The position numbers and the translations under genes were made by a program. Below, piece after piece: positions 22,875-25,746 of a stretch of 25,746 bases of DNA. The DNA comes from Streptomyces sp. NBS 14/10. Its GTDB lineage: Bacteria > Actinomycetota > Actinomycetes > Streptomycetales > Streptomycetaceae. The stretch is taken from positions 129,670-155,415 of the forward strand of contig NZ_NCSM01000013.1 of NCBI RefSeq assembly GCF_002224125.1, written 5' to 3'. The notes under the pieces are model-generated. The model did no database searches and was not told where the DNA came from. It worked only from the letters and a program-made list of their open reading frames with translations. The first letter of the stretch is position 1, and every line of letters begins with the position of its first letter.

Positions 22875-23411
22875 TCAGGACTCGCCGGTCAGATGGGCGA
22901 ACGCCGCCAGGTTCCGCGTGGACTCGCCACGCGCCGTACGCCATGCGTACTCCTTGCGGATCGCGCTGGCGAACCCCATCTCCAGCAGCGTGTTGAAGCT
23001 GCCGTCGGCGTTCTCCAGCACCGTGCCGAGCACCCGGTCCAGCTCCTCCGGTGTGACCGCCGACAGCGGCAGCCGGCCGACCAGATAGATGTCGCCGAGC
23101 TGGTCGATCGCGTAACTCATCCCGTACAGGCGGGTGTTGCGCTCCAGCAGCCAGCGGTGCACGGCCTCGTGGTTCTCGTCGGGGCGGCGGACGACGAAGG
23201 CGTTGACCGACAGCGAGTGCCGGCCCAGGCGCAGCGAACAGGTCGTGGACAGCTTGCGGGTGCCGGGCAGCGTGACGACGTACATGCCGTCGGACGGGCT
23301 CTCCCACTCCAGCTCGGCGTCGCGCAGCGTCTGCTCGATCACGGCCCTGGCTGCTTCCATGTTCGTCGCAGTCTCGTTCCTGACCTTGTTGCTGACCTCG
23401 GCGTCACCCAT
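22875..23411 (-). CDS. YbjN domain-containing protein
   Basis: The product is 178 residues, with a YbjN-like fold seen in the alternating strand/helix pattern ([60 protein letters not shown]). YbjN proteins resemble type III secretion chaperones and have no settled biochemical role; this version regularly accompanies mshA in actinobacteria. The start ATG 23409-23411 lies inside the 3' end of mshA, with an eight-base overlap in a different frame, so translation is probably coupled. A longer in-frame start at 23519 would add 36 residues overlapping mshA and is unlikely. It has no signal or TM segment. Confidence 0.88.
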   Translation of the reverse strand: MGDAEVSNKVRNETATNMEAARAVIEQTLRDAELEWESPSDGMYVVTLPGTRKLSTTCSLRLGRHSLSVNAFVVRRPDENHEAVHRWLLERNTRLYGMSYAIDQLGDIYLVGRLPLSAVTPEELDRVLGTVLENADGSFNTLLEMGFASAIRKEYAWRTARGESTRNLAAFAHLTGES

Positions 23412-24756
23412 GAACCGATCGTAGGCGACGGTACCCGCGCATCGCCTCCGCGTAGACGTCCGCCGTCGCCGCGGCGGCCTTGTCCCACCCGAAGCGCTCG
23501 GCGTGGTGGGCGGCCCCACTGCCCAAACGTTTCAGCAGCCCGGGGTCGGCGGACAGGCGGTGCAGCTCCCGGGCGTAGTCGGCCGGGTTGTGGCCGGGCA
23601 CCAGGATGCCGCTGTGCCCGTCCCGTACGGCCACGGGCAGACCGCCCACCTCGGCGGCGATCACCGGGGTGCCGCAGGCCTGGGCCTCGATCGCCACCAG
23701 CCCGAACGACTCGTTGTACGAGGGCATGACCAGCACGGACGCCGCCCGGTACCAGTCCGCGAGCTCGTCCTGGGTGCACGGCGGCCGGAAGCGGACCACG
23801 TCGCTGACGCCGAGCCGGGCCGCGAGCTTGTGCAGCCGCTCCGGCTTCGCGAGACCGCTGCCGCTCGGCCCGCCGACCACCGGGACGACGATCCGCTCGC
23901 GCAGCCGCGGGTCCTCGTCCAGCAGATGGGCGACCGCGCGCAGCAGGATGTCGGGCGCCTTCAGCGGCTGGATGCGCCCCGCGAACAGCGGTATCAGCGC
24001 ATCGGGCGGCAGGCCCAGGCGCGCGCGGGCGGCGGCGCGGCCGTCGGCGGGCCGGAAGCGTTCGAGGTTCACCCCGGGGTGGACGACGGCGACCAGCTCG
24101 GGGTCCGCGCCGTAGTGGCGGACCAGTTCGTCCGCCTCCTCCTCGGTGTTGGCTATGAGCCGGTCGGCGGCCCCGACGATCTGCTCCTCGCCGATGACGC
24201 GGGCCGCGGGCTCGGCGGTGTCGCCGTCCGCGAGGGCGGCGTTCTTGACCTTGGCCATGGTGTGCATGGCGTGGACCAGCGGCACCCCCCAGCGCTGGGC
24301 GGCCAGCCAGCCGACGTGGCCGGAGAGCCAGTAGTGGGAGTGGACGAGGTCGTAGTACCCGGGGCGCTGCCCCGCCCAGGCCCCCATGACCCCGTGGGTG
24401 AACGCGCACAGCTGGGCCGGGAGGTCTTCCTTGGCCAGCCCCTCGTACGGACCGGCGTCCACATGCCGTACGAGCACACCGGGCGCGAGCTCGACGGTGG
24501 GCGGGAGGGTGCCGGTGGTGGCGCGGGTGAAGATCTCCACCTCGATGTCGATGGCGGCCAGCCGCTTGGCGAGCTCCACGATGTAGACGTTCATGCCGCC
24601 CGCGTCACCGGTGCCGGGCTGGTGCAGCGGCGAGGTGTGCACGCTGAGCATCGCGATCCGGCGCGGGCGGCGCCCGACGCGCCTGAGGCGCGGATGATGT
24701 CCGTGCGCGTGGGAGCGGCCTCTCAGGCCGCCGAGGCGGGGAATGTGCTGGCTCAC
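23404..24756 (-). CDS. mshA: MshA, D-inositol-3-phosphate glycosyltransferase of mycothiol biosynthesis
   Basis: The product is 450 residues. It joins UDP-GlcNAc to 1L-myo-inositol 1-phosphate, the first step of mycothiol, the main actinobacterial thiol. GT-B fold, family GT4. The N-terminal domain begins [35 protein letters not shown]. The C-terminal UDP-binding domain has [15 protein letters not shown] and the E-x7-E motif region [21 protein letters not shown]. The GTG start at 24754-24756 is supported by AAGGAGGT (24765-24772), a near-perfect anti-16S match, eight bases away. The first 40 residues are basic and probably variable. It overlaps the YbjN gene by eight bases. S. coelicolor mshA is known to respond to thiol stress through SigR, but I see no clean SigR promoter here. 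Confidence 0.95.
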   Translation of the reverse strand: MSQHIPRLGGLRGRSHAHGHHPRLRRVGRRPRRIAMLSVHTSPLHQPGTGDAGGMNVYIVELAKRLAAIDIEVEIFTRATTGTLPPTVELAPGVLVRHVDAGPYEGLAKEDLPAQLCAFTHGVMGAWAGQRPGYYDLVHSHYWLSGHVGWLAAQRWGVPLVHAMHTMAKVKNAALADGDTAEPAARVIGEEQIVGAADRLIANTEEEADELVRHYGADPELVAVVHPGVNLERFRPADGRAAARARLGLPPDALIPLFAGRIQPLKAPDILLRAVAHLLDEDPRLRERIVVPVVGGPSGSGLAKPERLHKLAARLGVSDVVRFRPPCTQDELADWYRAASVLVMPSYNESFGLVAIEAQACGTPVIAAEVGGLPVAVRDGHSGILVPGHNPADYARELHRLSADPGLLKRLGSGAAHHAERFGWDKAAAATADVYAEAMRGYRRLRSVHG

Positions 24757-24831
24757 CGCGCGATACCTCCTTGCCGGGGGCGGACTCGGGCGGAGGCGGA
24801 CTCCGGATTTCCCCTCCGACCCCTCAACACC

Positions 24832-24890
24832 GGAACCTGTTGTTCCCATTTCCACTTTGCCGAAGCGTGTTTCCTCTTTGCCAAAGCGTG
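24832..24890. promoter_or_regulatory. Repeats in the mshA/methyltransferase divergent promoter region
   Basis: GGAAC-CTGTT-GTTCC (24832-24846) is a dyad. Next come two 15-base direct repeats, CTTTGCCGAAGCGTG (24855-24869) and CTTTGCCAAAGCGTG (24876-24890), set 21 bases apart, or two DNA turns. Each has a CTTTG-C-CAAAG-like dyad. The spacing favours cooperative binding of one regulator on one face of the DNA. Whether it acts on mshA or the methyltransferase gene is unknown. Confidence 0.45.
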
Positions 24891-24902
24891 ATGTTCCGGG
24901 GG

Positions 24903-24967
24903 CGGGCCGTCCGGCGCTTCTGGGTGCGGACACTCCGGCGCTTCTGGGTGCGGGCCGTCCGGCGCTT
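24903..24967. repeat. 24-bp tandem repeat upstream of the methyltransferase gene
   Basis: Units start at 24903, 24927 and 24951. The first two differ at four of 24 positions, and the third is cut after 17 bases (...TCCGGCGCTT), 11 bases before the methyltransferase ATG. The shared core is TCCGGCGCTTCTGGGTG. The repeat takes the place of a normal leader and ribosome site. Confidence 0.75.
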
Positions 24968-24978
24968 AGGCTCGGCGC

Positions 24979-25746
24979 ATGTCTGCCAGCGTCCCTCCGC
25001 AGCGCTCCTCGCCGCCGGGCCGGCCCATCGGGTCGGCGACCCGGGGGACCACCAACCCCAACCGGCTGCGCCGCATGGACCGGTGGATCGCCGCCGCCCA
25101 CGCCCCCGCGCTGCGCCGCGCCGAGGCGCCCATCGCCGTGGACCTGGGCTACGGGGCCGCGCCGTGGACCGCCGTGGAGCTGCTGGGCAGGCTGCGTACG
25201 GTACGGCCGGACGCCCGGGTCGTGGGCGTCGAGATCGACCCGGACCGGGTCGCCGCCGCGCGGCCGTACCGGCGGGAGGGGCTGGACTTCGCGCACGGCG
25301 GATTCGAGGTGCCGCTGCCGGACGGCGCGCGGCCCACGCTGATCCGGGCGGCCAATGTGCTGCGGCAGTACGACGAGGACGAGGTCGCCGACGTGTGGCG
25401 GCGGCTGTGCGCGCGGTTGGCGCCGGGCGGGCTGCTGGTGGAGGGGACCTGCGACGAGATCGGGCGGCGGCATGTGTGGGTCGCGCTCACCGCGCACGGT
25501 CCGCGCACCGTGACCTTCGCGGCCCGGCTCGGCTCCCTGGAGCGCCCCTCCGATCTGGCCGAACGGCTGCCGAAGGCGCTCATCCACCGCAATGTGCCGG
25601 GCGAGCCGGTGCACACCTTCCTGCGCGACTTCGACCGCGCCTGGGCGGCCGCCGCCCCGTACGCGGCGCTGGGCGCGCGCCAGCGCTGGATACGCAGCGC
25701 CGAGGCGCTGCGCGCCGCGGGCTGGCCGCTCGTGGACGGCCCGCGG
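24979..25746 (+). CDS. SAM-dependent methyltransferase-like protein (3' end outside window)
   Basis: There are at least 256 residues, and the frame is still open at the window end. [17 protein letters not shown] (about residues 51-67) resembles motif I of class I methyltransferases, although the usual E/DxGxGxG is changed to [22 protein letters not shown] (about 81-94) matches motif II with the acidic ribose-binding residue, and [11 protein letters not shown] followed by [17 protein letters not shown] fits motifs IV-VI. The substrate is unknown, and loss of the glycine pattern leaves activity uncertain. ATG 24979 has only a weak upstream site. It is divergent from mshA, a conserved neighbour arrangement in Streptomyces as far as I recall. 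Confidence 0.8.
   Translation, partial: MSASVPPQRSSPPGRPIGSATRGTTNPNRLRRMDRWIAAAHAPALRRAEAPIAVDLGYGAAPWTAVELLGRLRTVRPDARVVGVEIDPDRVAAARPYRREGLDFAHGGFEVPLPDGARPTLIRAANVLRQYDEDEVADVWRRLCARLAPGGLLVEGTCDEIGRRHVWVALTAHGPRTVTFAARLGSLERPSDLAERLPKALIHRNVPGEPVHTFLRDFDRAWAAAAPYAALGARQRWIRSAEALRAAGWPLVDGPR

Noticed and set aside
21055..23088. 677-residue plus-strand open frame opposite the beta-helix and YbjN genes
   Set aside because: Shadow frame spanning two real genes and their gap; no ribosome site or recognisable domain.
24770..24860. SigR-type promoter (GGAAT-18-GTT) upstream of mshA
   Set aside because: The nearest match on the minus strand is GGAAA with GTT at 20 bases; the spacing and last -35 base are wrong, so not called.

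Overview
The window is chromosomal DNA from a high-GC actinobacterium, almost certainly a Streptomyces. The codons end overwhelmingly in G or C, and the gene set is characteristic: the phoP-phoR/phoU locus with its PHO box and a Cys-rich metallothionein-like gene, the mycothiol gene mshA beside a ybjN-like gene, gpmA, a SigE-like sigma factor, and large secreted carbohydrate-active proteins. I saw no rRNA, tRNA, CRISPR array, phage gene or transposase.

Left part (1-3400): the phosphate-sensing locus. phoR-phoP run leftward with a 4-base overlap. phoU runs rightward, and the shared intergenic region holds three abutting 11-base PHO-box units. Downstream of phoU lie hairpins, then a 50-residue protein with eight cysteines (mtpA-like) that ends in a 20-bp-stem terminator.

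Signalling and transport part (3400-10640): a sensor kinase made of two tandem DesK/NarL-type modules, a haloalkane dehalogenase-like hydrolase, a convergent NarL/DesR-type response regulator and, divergently from the regulator, a MacB/FtsX-type ABC transporter (ATPase plus permease). A strong dyad sits between the regulator and the ABC genes. The first kinase module has lost its phospho-accepting histidine and carries a 96-bp inverted-repeat insertion that keeps the frame open. My working model is that the kinase and regulator control the ABC pump, with the hydrolase as an associated enzyme.

Middle part (10640-16750): two Streptomyces-type proteins of unknown function (one helical-repeat-like), then a 1169-residue secreted multidomain polysaccharide lyase-like protein, a bidirectional terminator and gpmA on the other strand.

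Right part (16750-25746): an MFS transporter faces a leftward operon of a SigE-family sigma factor and an M48 membrane metalloprotease (4-base overlap). The sigma gene is preceded by a well-spaced ribosome binding site that serves a six-residue mini-ORF rather than the sigma start. Next come a Tat-exported beta-helix (pectate-lyase-like) protein, a G-rich tract, a YbjN-domain protein overlapping mshA, and, divergently, a SAM-methyltransferase-like gene cut by the window end. The mshA/methyltransferase gap carries two families of short direct repeats.

The points most worth following up are the tandem kinase with its degenerate module and in-frame inserted element, the kinase-hydrolase-regulator-ABC module and its dyad, the small Cys-rich protein, and the mini-ORF that appears to control entry into the sigma/protease operon.
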